A stretch of 64,000 bases of DNA, from contig NZ_JAPEUL010000007.1 of NCBI RefSeq assembly GCF_026113935.1, forward strand, positions 682,001 to 746,000, read 5' to 3'. The notes beneath the pieces were generated by a model. That model had not been told where the DNA came from, did no database searches, and was given only the letters and a program-made list of their open reading frames with translations. Each line of letters begins with the position of its first letter. Positions within the stretch are counted from its first letter, which is position 1. This DNA comes from Marinomonas rhodophyticola (GTDB lineage Bacteria; Pseudomonadota; Gammaproteobacteria; Pseudomonadales; Marinomonadaceae). The position numbers and the translations under genes were made by a program. Of this stretch, positions 53,047-62,525 are shown in pieces.

Positions 53047-54026
53047 TGTGATTTTCGTGCGGCTGCCGCGAGCGCTTTTAGGTAATCATTGAGCACCCAA
53101 GATATCGATAAGGGGGTTGGGTTAGCGGCGGTCGCCAGCGGACTGTTGCCAAGCATAACAATGGCGCCGTTTTTAATGGCGCGCATTTTTGACATGAGTG
53201 GATTTGCGTTCAGCGGTGTTAGTAGATTGTCATTGCCGTAGGTGACAAAAATATCAACATCATTAAATTCGTCTATTTGTTCAATGCTGCTTTCACCAGA
53301 ATATTGCCCATTGCGGCTAATTTTTTTGACACTATCAGGAGAGTGCAGACCTAGATCATCAAAAAAGCTAACGCGTGCGTCATGGGTGCTGTAAAAGCGT
53401 ATGACGCTTAAATCGGTGGGATCAAGGTGGGTGATAAACATGGCGGATTTATTATGAAGTTCTGGATAGCGCGCCACTTGTTCGGCAATGTCTTTTTCAA
53501 TCTTCTTGATCAGTGCGTCGCCTTCTTTTTTCATTCCTAGACCAGCGCTGTTAATACGAATCATACTGCGCCAGTTTGTTGACCAAGGCGCATCTTGAAA
53601 AGCAACGACAGGCGCTATCATGCTGAGGGTGTCGTAGTCTGATTGGCTTAGGCCAGAGTAGGCCGCAAGAATCACGTCTGGCTGTGTGGCGGCGACCGCT
53701 TCAAAATCGATCCCGTCTCCCTCATCAAATAAGACCGGTGTTTTGGCGTTTAACTCTCTCAGTCTCGCGGCGACCCAAGGCAACACGCCATCACCGTCAT
53801 CGTCGCCAAACTTGGCCGCAGCAAAACCAACGGGCACGATTCCTAACGCCAATGGCACTTCATGGTTTGCCCAAGCGACAGTAGCAACACGTTTAGGTTG
53901 TTGTTTAATAATCGATGTGCCAAAAGCATGCTGAATGGTGATGGGAAACTGAGACTCTTCTTGCGCTAAAGAGACACTAGAAAAGATAAAGGTAATGGTA
54001 ATAATGATAATCGATACTAAATTCAT
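53043..54026 (-). CDS. Iron-siderophore periplasmic binding protein (FecB/FhuD-like)
   Basis: 327 aa from the ATG at 54026, preferred over 54041 because GGTGA lies just before it. Signal peptide (SIIIITITFIFSSVSLAQ). Class III binding-protein pattern: QPKRVATVAWANHEVPLALG, TQPDVILAAYSGLSQSDYDT, and the C-terminal lobe with VDIFVTYGNDNLLTPLNANP. First gene of the four-gene operon running to 50175. Confidence 0.92.
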   Translation of the reverse strand: MNLVSIIIITITFIFSSVSLAQEESQFPITIQHAFGTSIIKQQPKRVATVAWANHEVPLALGIVPVGFAAAKFGDDDGDGVLPWVAARLRELNAKTPVLFDEGDGIDFEAVAATQPDVILAAYSGLSQSDYDTLSMIAPVVAFQDAPWSTNWRSMIRINSAGLGMKKEGDALIKKIEKDIAEQVARYPELHNKSAMFITHLDPTDLSVIRFYSTHDARVSFFDDLGLHSPDSVKKISRNGQYSGESSIEQIDEFNDVDIFVTYGNDNLLTPLNANPLMSKMRAIKNGAIVMLGNSPLATAANPTPLSISWVLNDYLKALAAAARKSQ

Positions 54027-54160
54027 TTTTTCACCAAACATTCAATAGGTTCATTATTGGGTGCAATGGGATGTATTTGATTGTAAAACAAGGCTTTGAT
54101 GTCGCGACAACGGGAGCGTTAGAAGCTAATCATTTTATGCAGCGATCAATGATAGAGGGA

Positions 54161-54907
54161 TTATTTAGAGGATAATTGTACAAATCGGTCGTTTTTGTCT
54201 TGGGCTATTTGCTTAGGCGTGAGGCTAGAGTATTTTTTGACTAGCTTAATAAAATGCGATTGGTCGTTGAAGCCATTTTCAGGAAACAGCTGACCCACTT
54301 CTAAAAATTCGAAACTGCTACGAAACCGCAAAATATCACAGTAGCTCTTCAGCGGCAGACCAAGCCATTTATTGAAATAGCGATTCATTTGACGACTACT
54401 CCAATTTGCCGCCGCGGCGATATCGGTTACTGATATGTCGCCCTTAGATTGATAAATTAATTCAGACATGATTTTTTTGCGCGGGTCCATTGGTGTTGTC
54501 ATCTGCGCTGTAAAATATTGGCTTAGTTTGTCACAAAAAAGAGGGAACTCTAGTAGATCATTGATTTCTATGCCCGCAAAACCGTTTGCTAGAGTAACGC
54601 GATCATTGATTATGTCCGCTACCGGCCTATGCAACAAATATTCTGCGGCGAGAAGTTTTAGTCGAACCCCAAAGAGGACGGAGTTGGCTGGCATGTACCC
54701 TTTTTGCGAATGGGTTTCCAGCCCTACCAAAGAAACATGGAGCGGATACTGCTCGCTGTGAAAAAAGTATAAATCGATCCCCCCGTCAGGAAAGGTGACA
54801 AGCTCCTCGTCCTTATTCGTTGGATTTTTGATCATCCAGTAGCTTTCGATAAAGGGCGATAACTCATCATTTGGCGCCAACGACGCAAGTTTAATCGTCG
54901 ATTTCAT
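54161..54907 (-). CDS. AraC-family regulator
   Basis: 248 aa. An N-terminal sensing domain (LSPFIESYWMIKNP; TFPDGGIDLYFFHSEQ) is followed by a C-terminal double helix-turn-helix (ISVTDIAAAANWSSRQMNRY; GFNDQSHFIKLVKKYSSLTP). Lies upstream of the siderophore operon on the same strand and may regulate it in response to the siderophore (inference). Confidence 0.9.
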   Translation of the reverse strand: MKSTIKLASLAPNDELSPFIESYWMIKNPTNKDEELVTFPDGGIDLYFFHSEQYPLHVSLVGLETHSQKGYMPANSVLFGVRLKLLAAEYLLHRPVADIINDRVTLANGFAGIEINDLLEFPLFCDKLSQYFTAQMTTPMDPRKKIMSELIYQSKGDISVTDIAAAANWSSRQMNRYFNKWLGLPLKSYCDILRFRSSFEFLEVGQLFPENGFNDQSHFIKLVKKYSSLTPKQIAQDKNDRFVQLSSK

Positions 54908-55053
54908 TGTTCAACTTTCACTGCTTAAACCACACCATGGATGATAAATTGTTAGCACAATAGAGTAACTAACAAACGGTCATATCTCTACAGTAAAAGC
55001 ATTTTTATTGCGATTTTCTGAACGCGACGTCATTTCTATAAAATGGTGTCACG

Positions 55054-57504
55054 TTATACCTGCATCTCCCATGTTTGTTGGTAAAAGCGTTCAATTGTGC
55101 CTTTTTCATCCCAGCGTAGTAGGTAGAGCCATTCGTTGTCGATCAAATAACGCACGTTATCGTGTTTTGCGGTGACCTGTTCGATGGCCTCTCTTGGCGC
55201 GGCGATATACACAGTCAGTCGTTGTGGCTGGTGCATCCATTTTTCGCCATTGTGTAAAGATTGCAATGAAAGGCCAATGCGCAGGTCGCCACCATTGCCT
55301 TCAAATACGCCTATGTTTCCTCCAACGGCATTGTGTAATACCTTGTTGCCGCTGCCGTATTTTAAGGGATCAGTGACAGAAGCGTTGTATTGCATATTAA
55401 TCCAATTGGTGACGATCATCGGGGCCGTCATGATGAGTTCGAGCACGTTAAACCCTGTATCGTTTTGCCATTGGTAATCGTGAAGAAAGCTGCGACCTTG
55501 TAGGTCTACTTGGCGAGTCCAGTTTCTTGGTGCAACAATAAACGCAGCGTTATTGGCTAATCCCCATTCGGGGCGTACTTGCGACCAGTCTTGGCTGCGT
55601 TTTAGATACGCTTTATTGAGTTTGTCATCATTAGCGTTGAGTAGCGTTGGATCTATTTGTAAGATGCGTTCTCGTTGGGCTTTTTTGGTGGCCGCGTTGA
55701 GCCAGTGACACACGTTTTCCTCTACATTATCATCAAAGCAGCTTATGTGATCTGTGGTGGTGTTGTGTAGCGCCGCAACAAATCGGCTGCTGTCTGGGAT
55801 GTCAACACCAGATGTTCGTAGCTCCGCTCGAACCGCTTGGTCGTTGAGTAGTTGAGCGAGCACTCGTACATTAATTTCCCCCGTCTGTCCGCCACAGGCA
55901 CCGCAATCTAGCCCAGCCGCATGGAGATTATTCGTCGAGTGGCTACCGTGTCCAACCAATAAAATAGTCTTCGCAAAATGCGTTAAGCCCATGGCGTGCA
56001 AGATGCCTTTTGCCAAGCCCGCTTTTTCTTCTAAGGTTAAGAGTTTGTCTTCTTTTGTCAGTGTCCATTTGTGATGATGACTGAGACGGTTCAGTGGATT
56101 TTCTCCACTGCTGGAGAAAAACGACTTTTTCAGCATTTTGAACGCGTACAGCCAACCCATGGATTCCACCATGGAGAAGGTGGACGGTGCCGCTTGCGAC
56201 CAGCCGTGCCAACGAGCGCGTTTATTGAGTCCAACCGCCGTCTTTATGACGGATGAAGAGTTGAACGACTGGTTGTCTGATGCGATGGCTTCGGTGGCGC
56301 GAATCGCCGGTTTTAACAGCCCTGGTAATTGTGGGCGAGAGAGGGCGCTTGCTTGGGGTTGGTATTCCAATGGCAGGCCAAAAAATCCCGCGAATCCTAG
56401 CGTTTGAATATGATCACTTTGCGCCTCCAACGCACGACGCATGACTTCAGAACGCACATCAATACAAAACGCCGCTTGAAGTATGGGTGTTTGAACGGCA
56501 GGCTGCGGTTTTGCTGTCAGTAAAGTGTGATTGAGCCGTTGTTGATAGCTTATTTCCGCGGCTTTGGCCCACACCCATAACAGACGTTGTGCGTTTTGTT
56601 GTTGGCGAATTAGGTCAGGCAGCTGATGCTTTTCTCGTGTCCATAGAACTTTTAACAGTTCGGCGGTATCTGGATCTTTTGCCTGATAGTAACGCCAGAT
56701 GACCAGCTCCCACGCCATACGAATGGCTAAGAGCGCCAACATGTCGTCATGTGGCTGATCATAAAGTTCACCTTGCCAACGCAAGTAAGCCACCCACGAC
56801 CCCCAACCATTAATATCGAGCAATAATGCATGGGCATAATGGCTGAGTAGATCGTCACTGAGTGTTAAGGTCTCTATGGCTTGGGCGATGACTTGCTCAG
56901 GTGTGTCGGGCAGTTGTTGAAACAAGGCCTGTAACCCTGGCTCGTCTAAGATAATACTGAGGCCTTTGTCCCGACGAGTAACATCTAGCCAGTGTTGATA
57001 TAGGTCGGGCTGATGGGCGGTGTCCTGACGTCCTAGAATAGGACGTAACTGTTGATAATGCGCTGCGCAAAACTGGCTAATTTGATGCGTGATTTCATCG
57101 CGCCAAGCCATTTTGTGCGGATCGCGTTGATTGTCTAACAAGTCTGAAATGTTGTGCCAGTTTGCGGTGGCTGTGTCTTCTTGTAAAAAGGCGACCAGTG
57201 CTTCTTCTTTTAAAGGCGTACCTTGTGCCTGTGCCGCCTGTATTAAGGCACTGGATGAAATTTCACCGGATTGATAACCCTGCAAATAATAGGATGATGG
57301 CATCAATAATTGCGCACCGCCTAGCGTGCTTAGTATTGCACTGACGCGCTCAATTGGCTGATGACGCATTGGCCAAAAAGGGTTCACGGCAATCATCTGA
57401 TCCAATGGCCAAGTTGGCGCAATATGTTGTCCAGCTGACTGTAATATCGCCATTTGTTTCTCTGTTAACATCGAGCTTTGAGTGGCGCTGATGGCAGCAT
57501 TCAT
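55054..57504 (-). CDS. dabA: Inorganic carbon pump subunit DabA (DUF2309)
   Basis: 816-aa peripheral subunit of the DAB inorganic-carbon accumulation complex, which turns CO2 into bicarbonate in the cytoplasm in a vectorial way. It has a carbonic-anhydrase-like zinc site: FCIDVRSE gives Cys347 and Asp349, and GHGSHSTNNLHAAGLDCG gives His519 and Cys534, with the same 15-residue spacing as known DabA. The C-terminal part (GGNIGVFEGNGGDLRIGLSL) is conserved. Downstream of dabB on the same strand, 37 bp apart. Confidence 0.95.
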   Translation of the reverse strand: MNAAISATQSSMLTEKQMAILQSAGQHIAPTWPLDQMIAVNPFWPMRHQPIERVSAILSTLGGAQLLMPSSYYLQGYQSGEISSSALIQAAQAQGTPLKEEALVAFLQEDTATANWHNISDLLDNQRDPHKMAWRDEITHQISQFCAAHYQQLRPILGRQDTAHQPDLYQHWLDVTRRDKGLSIILDEPGLQALFQQLPDTPEQVIAQAIETLTLSDDLLSHYAHALLLDINGWGSWVAYLRWQGELYDQPHDDMLALLAIRMAWELVIWRYYQAKDPDTAELLKVLWTREKHQLPDLIRQQQNAQRLLWVWAKAAEISYQQRLNHTLLTAKPQPAVQTPILQAAFCIDVRSEVMRRALEAQSDHIQTLGFAGFFGLPLEYQPQASALSRPQLPGLLKPAIRATEAIASDNQSFNSSSVIKTAVGLNKRARWHGWSQAAPSTFSMVESMGWLYAFKMLKKSFFSSSGENPLNRLSHHHKWTLTKEDKLLTLEEKAGLAKGILHAMGLTHFAKTILLVGHGSHSTNNLHAAGLDCGACGGQTGEINVRVLAQLLNDQAVRAELRTSGVDIPDSSRFVAALHNTTTDHISCFDDNVEENVCHWLNAATKKAQRERILQIDPTLLNANDDKLNKAYLKRSQDWSQVRPEWGLANNAAFIVAPRNWTRQVDLQGRSFLHDYQWQNDTGFNVLELIMTAPMIVTNWINMQYNASVTDPLKYGSGNKVLHNAVGGNIGVFEGNGGDLRIGLSLQSLHNGEKWMHQPQRLTVYIAAPREAIEQVTAKHDNVRYLIDNEWLYLLRWDEKGTIERFYQQTWEMQV

Positions 57505-57541
57505 CTGGTAATTCCTTCTTAGAAACGTTTGTATGACGTGT

Positions 57542-59116
57542 TTACTTAATGGACGTTTGTTGTGTTAAGGTTTTGCTGTTAACGCGCGTGGGTAAACGCA
57601 ATGGCCACACTTTTAATGTCAGGCGAGTTAACCATTCATCAAGGTACAAACCCGCAAACAGCGCCATCGATAAATGTTGCACTGACGGTCGTTGTGCTTG
57701 ATAACGCAGCAACCAACTCAAGATAAATAAACTGATAAATAGCCCCATAACCCAGAAATCAGCCAAGCTTAACGCAGGCATACGCAACATTGAGTTGATT
57801 GGCAATACAAGGCCAAAGAAGGCTTTCATGGTGCTGTAAATGGTCAACAGTATTAGGGTTAAGCCGATAGCAGACATTAGGCTGGCTTTGCGTTGCTGGC
57901 TATGACGTTGGGCGATTAACATGGTCAACGCTAACCCAAATAATACCCAAGCACTCCAAACGCCTTGGTAATGAATCACGTACGCCGCACCAGCTACAAG
58001 ACAAGCTGAGAGCATGGCCGCGACTAACCAATCCCCAGCGGATGGGGCTTTTGCCGGAGCAAGACGACGCTGAAGGTCGTCATGGATGGCATTACCTGAG
58101 TTTAAGAAAGCGTGCGCTTTGTAAACTGAGTGAGTCAGCAAATGCAGTAGGGCCAGTTCAAACAATCCTAGTGCGCATTCCAATAACATTAAGCCCATTT
58201 GTGCACTGGTCGACCATGCCAAACGCACTTTTAAGCTGATTCTGGTGGTCATAATAAGGGCGCTGATGACTGTTGTTAGTCCCGCGACAATGAGCACTAA
58301 CCACTGCGCCGTGGCGACTTGGAGTAGTAAAGTACCAAAGAGTATTAATAAGAAGCCGCCTAGGTTAATCACACCTGCGTGTAATAACGCGCTTACCGGC
58401 GTAGGCGCTTCAACCACCTGGATTAACCAACCGTGGACAGGCAGTTGCGCACACTTAATTAGTGCCACGATGGCGATTAAGACAGCGGCGACGTGTTCAT
58501 TCGTGCTTAGCGACAGAGCGGTATTACTTGCTTGGAGGTTAAAAGTGTCCACCAATTCATGGATGAAAAAGGTGTTGTGGGCTTGATATAGACAAATAAA
58601 AGCGACCAATAAACACAATTCAGCTGTTCGAGCTAATAAGAACTTTTTATGTGCCGCCAGCGCGGCCCGTGGGCGTTCTGGATAAAAGGTGAGCAGCTTG
58701 TGCAGCGCCAGACTGATGCACACCCAACCCAACCAGAAGAGTATTAAATGGTTACTCATCACCACCAAAGAAACCGCAGCTAACGTGAGCAATAACCAGC
58801 GCCAATACACGTTTAATCTTGGTTCCGTCGCCATGTAGTTGCGTGAAAAGGTCATTAATATGGTGCCCATAAAGAGCACCAGCGCCAGCATAATCAGGCT
58901 AAGGTTTGAAGTACTAAGGTATTGCTGGGTTGGCAGGGGTGATGGCAATAGCCAATGGGCCAGTACACCAGCCGCAAAAAGCCCTATGATAAGAATATTC
59001 AAAAAAATAAGACGACGACCTTGGCTTTGGGTTGGTTTGCGACCGACTAACCAGCCTGCCAATACCAAGCTGATGGGTATACAGATGAAAAAAATGGAAG
59101 ATAACAACGTGCTCAT
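57542..59116 (-). CDS. dabB: Inorganic carbon pump membrane subunit DabB (NuoL/MrpA-like)
   Basis: 524-aa integral membrane protein of the proton-translocating NADH dehydrogenase ND5 family with about 13 helices. KCAQLPVHGWLIQVVEAPTP and SALLHAGVINLGGFLLILFG form the conserved Lys/His channel region. It is thought to couple a cation gradient to DabA. First gene of the dabBA unit, divergent from a LysR gene 92 bp away. Confidence 0.93.
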   Translation of the reverse strand: MSTLLSSIFFICIPISLVLAGWLVGRKPTQSQGRRLIFLNILIIGLFAAGVLAHWLLPSPLPTQQYLSTSNLSLIMLALVLFMGTILMTFSRNYMATEPRLNVYWRWLLLTLAAVSLVVMSNHLILFWLGWVCISLALHKLLTFYPERPRAALAAHKKFLLARTAELCLLVAFICLYQAHNTFFIHELVDTFNLQASNTALSLSTNEHVAAVLIAIVALIKCAQLPVHGWLIQVVEAPTPVSALLHAGVINLGGFLLILFGTLLLQVATAQWLVLIVAGLTTVISALIMTTRISLKVRLAWSTSAQMGLMLLECALGLFELALLHLLTHSVYKAHAFLNSGNAIHDDLQRRLAPAKAPSAGDWLVAAMLSACLVAGAAYVIHYQGVWSAWVLFGLALTMLIAQRHSQQRKASLMSAIGLTLILLTIYSTMKAFFGLVLPINSMLRMPALSLADFWVMGLFISLFILSWLLRYQAQRPSVQHLSMALFAGLYLDEWLTRLTLKVWPLRLPTRVNSKTLTQQTSIK

Positions 59117-59208
59117 AGCTGGCCCCTTAATTAACTGGTGGCAAGTATGTCAGAACTGGATTGATTAAAAAAATATATATAAAATAACTAAACGTTCACT
59201 TTTACAGA

Positions 59209-60099
59209 ATGATTATGAGCCGACTCAATTACCACCATTTGTATTATTTTTGGCGCATCGCCGTCGCGGGCAATCTTACTCAGGTTGCTAAGGAGCTGCA
59301 CATTTCGCAATCGGCGCTTTCACTGCAGATTAAACAACTTGAGCATAATATGGATGTCGCCTTATTTGAACGCAGTGGCCGTCGCCTTATTTTGACCGAC
59401 ATGGGGCGACGGGTTTTGGCTTATGCTGATGATATTTTTAATAAAGGGGAAGAGCTGGAATCTTTCTTAAACAAAGGCATCCTTGCTGAAACTCAGCATT
59501 TGTCCATTGGGGTATTGCCAACGTTATCGAGAAACTTCGTTGAGCACTTTGTCAGCCCACTGCTGGCCAAACCTGAGGTGAGCTTTTCATTGACCGCTCG
59601 TGGCATGAGTGACCTGCTAAATGGCCTAACCAATCATGAATTGGACCTTGTACTGACCAATCGTCCTGTTAGTGCCGAAACAAAAGACGCGCCTTGGATT
59701 GTGCAACAAGTTTCCCGTCAGCCGCTCGCTATTGTTGGCCCGAAAGAAAGTAAGATACACACACCGTTTCCGCAAGGGTATGAATCGGCTCATTGGATAC
59801 TACCAGGGAAAAACACCGAAATCCGAACGGCGTTTAACCTGCTTTGTGCCACATGGCAGTATCAGCCTGATGTCAAAGCTGAAGCCGATGACATGGCGAT
59901 GCTGCGTCTTCTCGCGAGGGACAGCGGTGCCTTAGCCGTGCTACCACCGGTCGTTGTGAAAGACGAAATTCGACAAGGATTGCTGGAAGAATATCAACGC
60001 CTACCCGATGCTTACGAACACTTTTACGCCATCACCACACAACGCAAATTTGTGCCACAAGTTTTAATAGAATTGTTGCAAATGAGTCAAAATATTTAG
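59209..60099 (+). CDS. LysR-type regulator divergent from dabBA
   Basis: 296 aa. Winged helix (HLYYFWRIAVAGNLTQVAKE; LHISQSALSLQIKQLEHNMD) and a substrate domain (LSIGVLPTLSRNFVEHFVSP). NhaR-like. The divergent position suggests that it activates dabBA, as LysR regulators do for carbon-uptake genes. Two starts (59209 and 59215) are possible, and neither has a clear ribosome site. Confidence 0.9.
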   Translation: MIMSRLNYHHLYYFWRIAVAGNLTQVAKELHISQSALSLQIKQLEHNMDVALFERSGRRLILTDMGRRVLAYADDIFNKGEELESFLNKGILAETQHLSIGVLPTLSRNFVEHFVSPLLAKPEVSFSLTARGMSDLLNGLTNHELDLVLTNRPVSAETKDAPWIVQQVSRQPLAIVGPKESKIHTPFPQGYESAHWILPGKNTEIRTAFNLLCATWQYQPDVKAEADDMAMLRLLARDSGALAVLPPVVVKDEIRQGLLEEYQRLPDAYEHFYAITTQRKFVPQVLIELLQMSQNI

Positions 60100-60593
60100 T
60101 TTTTGAACGACAACTGTAATTTTTACTATCCTATTTGCTACATACAGTTAGCTCAATCAAATTATTAATGAGTAAGTTAGCCCCAATTTCTTTCAGGTTT
60201 GTATTGGTGTGATAGCTATACGTTACTAGGGAAGGTACGAATAAGCCTATCACATTCGGTAATCGCCTCGAATAACAGGTTTTGTCTACATGCTGAGACA
60301 AAAAGGTTTGTTCACGCCTTCTCTAGAGTGCATTCACGCCAAATAACCACTGCGTACCACTTACTTTCATAGTCGTTTTTCAAAGACATCTAAAGCGTTC
60401 GTGTAACGATGTGTAATATAACTTTTTTGTTTAAGCCAGTACTTTATTTTTTATAGCTAAAAATGATGAAGCCTCAGAAGAGCCTTTATATTACAGGTAT
60501 CTATTTTAAAAATTTATTTATTGTTCTTAGTTCTTAAAAAACACCTGAAAATTGATAATAGAATACAGACAGGTATGAAGTTGGAGATATACT
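60100..60593. other. Non-coding region before the 322-aa gene
   Basis: 494 bp, AT-rich toward the right. No gene, tRNA or strong hairpin is seen. It must hold the promoter of 60594, but no box can be assigned with confidence. Confidence 0.4.
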
Positions 60594-61562
60594 ATGAATG
60601 AAGACCCAAAAAAAGTGAAATTTGATCTCTCTATTTTTAATGCAATAAATCATGGCCCCTTGAGACAGGGTAAATATAATACAACTATTGAATTAGAGTT
60701 AACCACTGGTAAGCATTTGTTTACGAGTGTGCCTGCGGTAATTGGTTCGTTTTTTCACTATAAAGTATATGGTCATATATCCATTCCATATAGTTATGAC
60801 TCATCAACTGGGTATATTACTATTTGTGGGCCTGATGCAACTAGTGGAGAGCAACTGGTTATTCATACTTGCCTTGAACAACATACTAAGATGACCAGTC
60901 AGTATAATAGCAAGCGTTTTGATACCACCGAAGCTACTCCTAACATGTGGACGAACTTTATCGATAGCAATCCTACGGTTAAGCAAATGTATCAAACAAC
61001 TATTCGACAAGTTATTGATACACTTGTAAATCAGTTGTTGGATGCAGGGGTGCAAGGAGTGATTCAAACCGGTTCTGCTCCTGTTGTGAATCCCTATAAC
61101 TTCCAAGATTATAAAGCCATGTTTGCACCTGAAAAAGCAGATGTGGAACAACCTTCATTGGATGATCTGTTAGAAGTACAAAGTATTGTAGAATCAACCT
61201 ATTACGGTACTATTACCTGGTCTCTGAATTATGCCTTTGCTAATATCATTGGCTCCACTAGCGATCCTAAGCCCCAAGGATATAGTAGCTGGATTAGACT
61301 ATGGGCCGATGCCTGCAATAATGGATATGGCACAACTCACTGTTCTTCATTTAATTATGCAGACGGTCATACACCGTTCAATTGTAATACGACGGACTTT
61401 GTCGGTGGCCATGTTATTCCTGGGCAGAGCGCCAAAAGTGTTGCAAAAGGTGGTACAGCCTATATTTTTCCTATATGCAAGAGTCATAATAATAATGACA
61501 ATGTTTACATGTCTAGTCGTTATAACCCAGTTGGTGTCGTGCTTCACAATTATAATCAGTAA
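60594..61562 (+). CDS. Unrecognised protein with HNH-like C-terminal motif
   Basis: 322 aa, no signal peptide. N-terminal beta-rich part (KYNTTIELELTTGKHLFTSV; AVIGSFFHYKVYGHISIPYS), a helical middle (MYQTTIRQVIDTLVNQLLDA), then FANIIGSTSDPKPQGYSSWI. The last 60 residues carry FVGGHVIPG, YIFPICKSHNNND and several Cys, a GHV...PxCxxHN layout like treble-clef/HNH metal sites. No family can be named. It lies 20 bp before the 166-aa gene, and the pair precedes a fatty-acyl-AMP ligase. Confidence 0.6.
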   Translation: MNEDPKKVKFDLSIFNAINHGPLRQGKYNTTIELELTTGKHLFTSVPAVIGSFFHYKVYGHISIPYSYDSSTGYITICGPDATSGEQLVIHTCLEQHTKMTSQYNSKRFDTTEATPNMWTNFIDSNPTVKQMYQTTIRQVIDTLVNQLLDAGVQGVIQTGSAPVVNPYNFQDYKAMFAPEKADVEQPSLDDLLEVQSIVESTYYGTITWSLNYAFANIIGSTSDPKPQGYSSWIRLWADACNNGYGTTHCSSFNYADGHTPFNCNTTDFVGGHVIPGQSAKSVAKGGTAYIFPICKSHNNNDNVYMSSRYNPVGVVLHNYNQ

Positions 61563-61582
61563 ATTTCAAATAAGGTGAAACC

Positions 61583-62083
61583 ATGATTAACTACGTTTAC
61601 AATGGCGTTTATCAGCAGGGCATGTCTGTTAGTGGAATGTTGCAATTGGGGATAACGAAAGGTGGAGGGCCAATTCCTAGGCTTACAGGTGGCGGTCTTT
61701 CTACGACGATTCCCCAAGCAACAGGGTTATTCGTTCCTTTCGACGGGACTGCGAATCACAGCATTGCGATTCCGTTACTAGCTTGTGCAGCGGTATTATT
61801 TTCCAGTACGGATCCTGATGCTCATTTAGGAACTTATGTTTATCATGCCTTGTCTGGTACGGTGAGTAATAACGCGATTAATACGGCCGTTGCAGCGCTC
61901 GGTAATCCACCGCTTGCTTCAATTCTCGTAGTATACACATTTCCAAATCCATCCGATGCCAATTACGTGGCTGCTGCCCAGAGTATTGTCAATTTTGGTA
62001 TTCCCGCTGGACAAGTATTATTTGCCCCTAATTTAACTACTAGTGATTTCGGAGCAAGTGGTAATACCTTTATTGGGATCTGA
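61583..62083 (+). CDS. Unrecognised Gly/Ala/Thr-rich protein, partner of the 322-aa protein
   Basis: 166 aa, low charge, with MINYVYNGVYQQGMSVSGML, IPRLTGGGLSTTIPQATGLF, SIAIPLLACAAVLFSSTDPD and the Rossmann-like LASILVVYTFPNPSDANYVA. No signal peptide or clear membrane helix. The start has AAGGTGA 7-8 bp upstream. Operon with 60594, ended by the terminator at 62099. Confidence 0.55.
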   Translation: MINYVYNGVYQQGMSVSGMLQLGITKGGGPIPRLTGGGLSTTIPQATGLFVPFDGTANHSIAIPLLACAAVLFSSTDPDAHLGTYVYHALSGTVSNNAINTAVAALGNPPLASILVVYTFPNPSDANYVAAAQSIVNFGIPAGQVLFAPNLTTSDFGASGNTFIGI

Positions 62084-62098
62084 GAATAGGTTTTTTTT

Positions 62099-62143
62099 AA
62101 TACGATTTAAATGATGTTTAAAATCGTATAGTATTGTTTTTTT
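62099..62143 (+). terminator. Terminator after the two-gene unit
   Basis: ATACGATTTAAA at 62100-62111 pairs, with one bulge, with TTTAAAATCGTAT at 62117-62129. A run of seven T follows at 62137-62143. Confidence 0.75.
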
Positions 62144-62525
62144 ATAGGTACTTATCAGAAATCTATTTCGTTTTATATCTAAGTGAATGTCCGCCATTGA
62201 TGAGTTGATATATCATATTTCAGCTTACTTTATAAATTACACTATATTGTGTGAAGTTTTTAATTTTCATTCATTATGCTTAATAAAGCTATATCAATAA
62301 TTAGTAAAGTCTTTGAGGGTTTGTTATTTTAAAGAAATATAATTATTGAAAGTATCTTCTATATTAAGGTTAATAGGTGAAGGTAGTGTAACTAGGTGTA
62401 ATTGCTTATTGGATATCTGTTTTCTATAACGGTAGTCAGTGTGTCATTTCTCGCTAGGCTATGAGATCTGTAGTGCTTAAAGAAATGGCAGAATTCATGC
62501 TACGGATATAAGAGTTTGTAAAAAT
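62144..62525. other. Non-coding AT-rich region before the acyl-AMP ligase gene
   Basis: 382 bp, very AT-rich, no gene seen. Presumed promoter region of the ligase gene. No site assigned. Confidence 0.4.
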
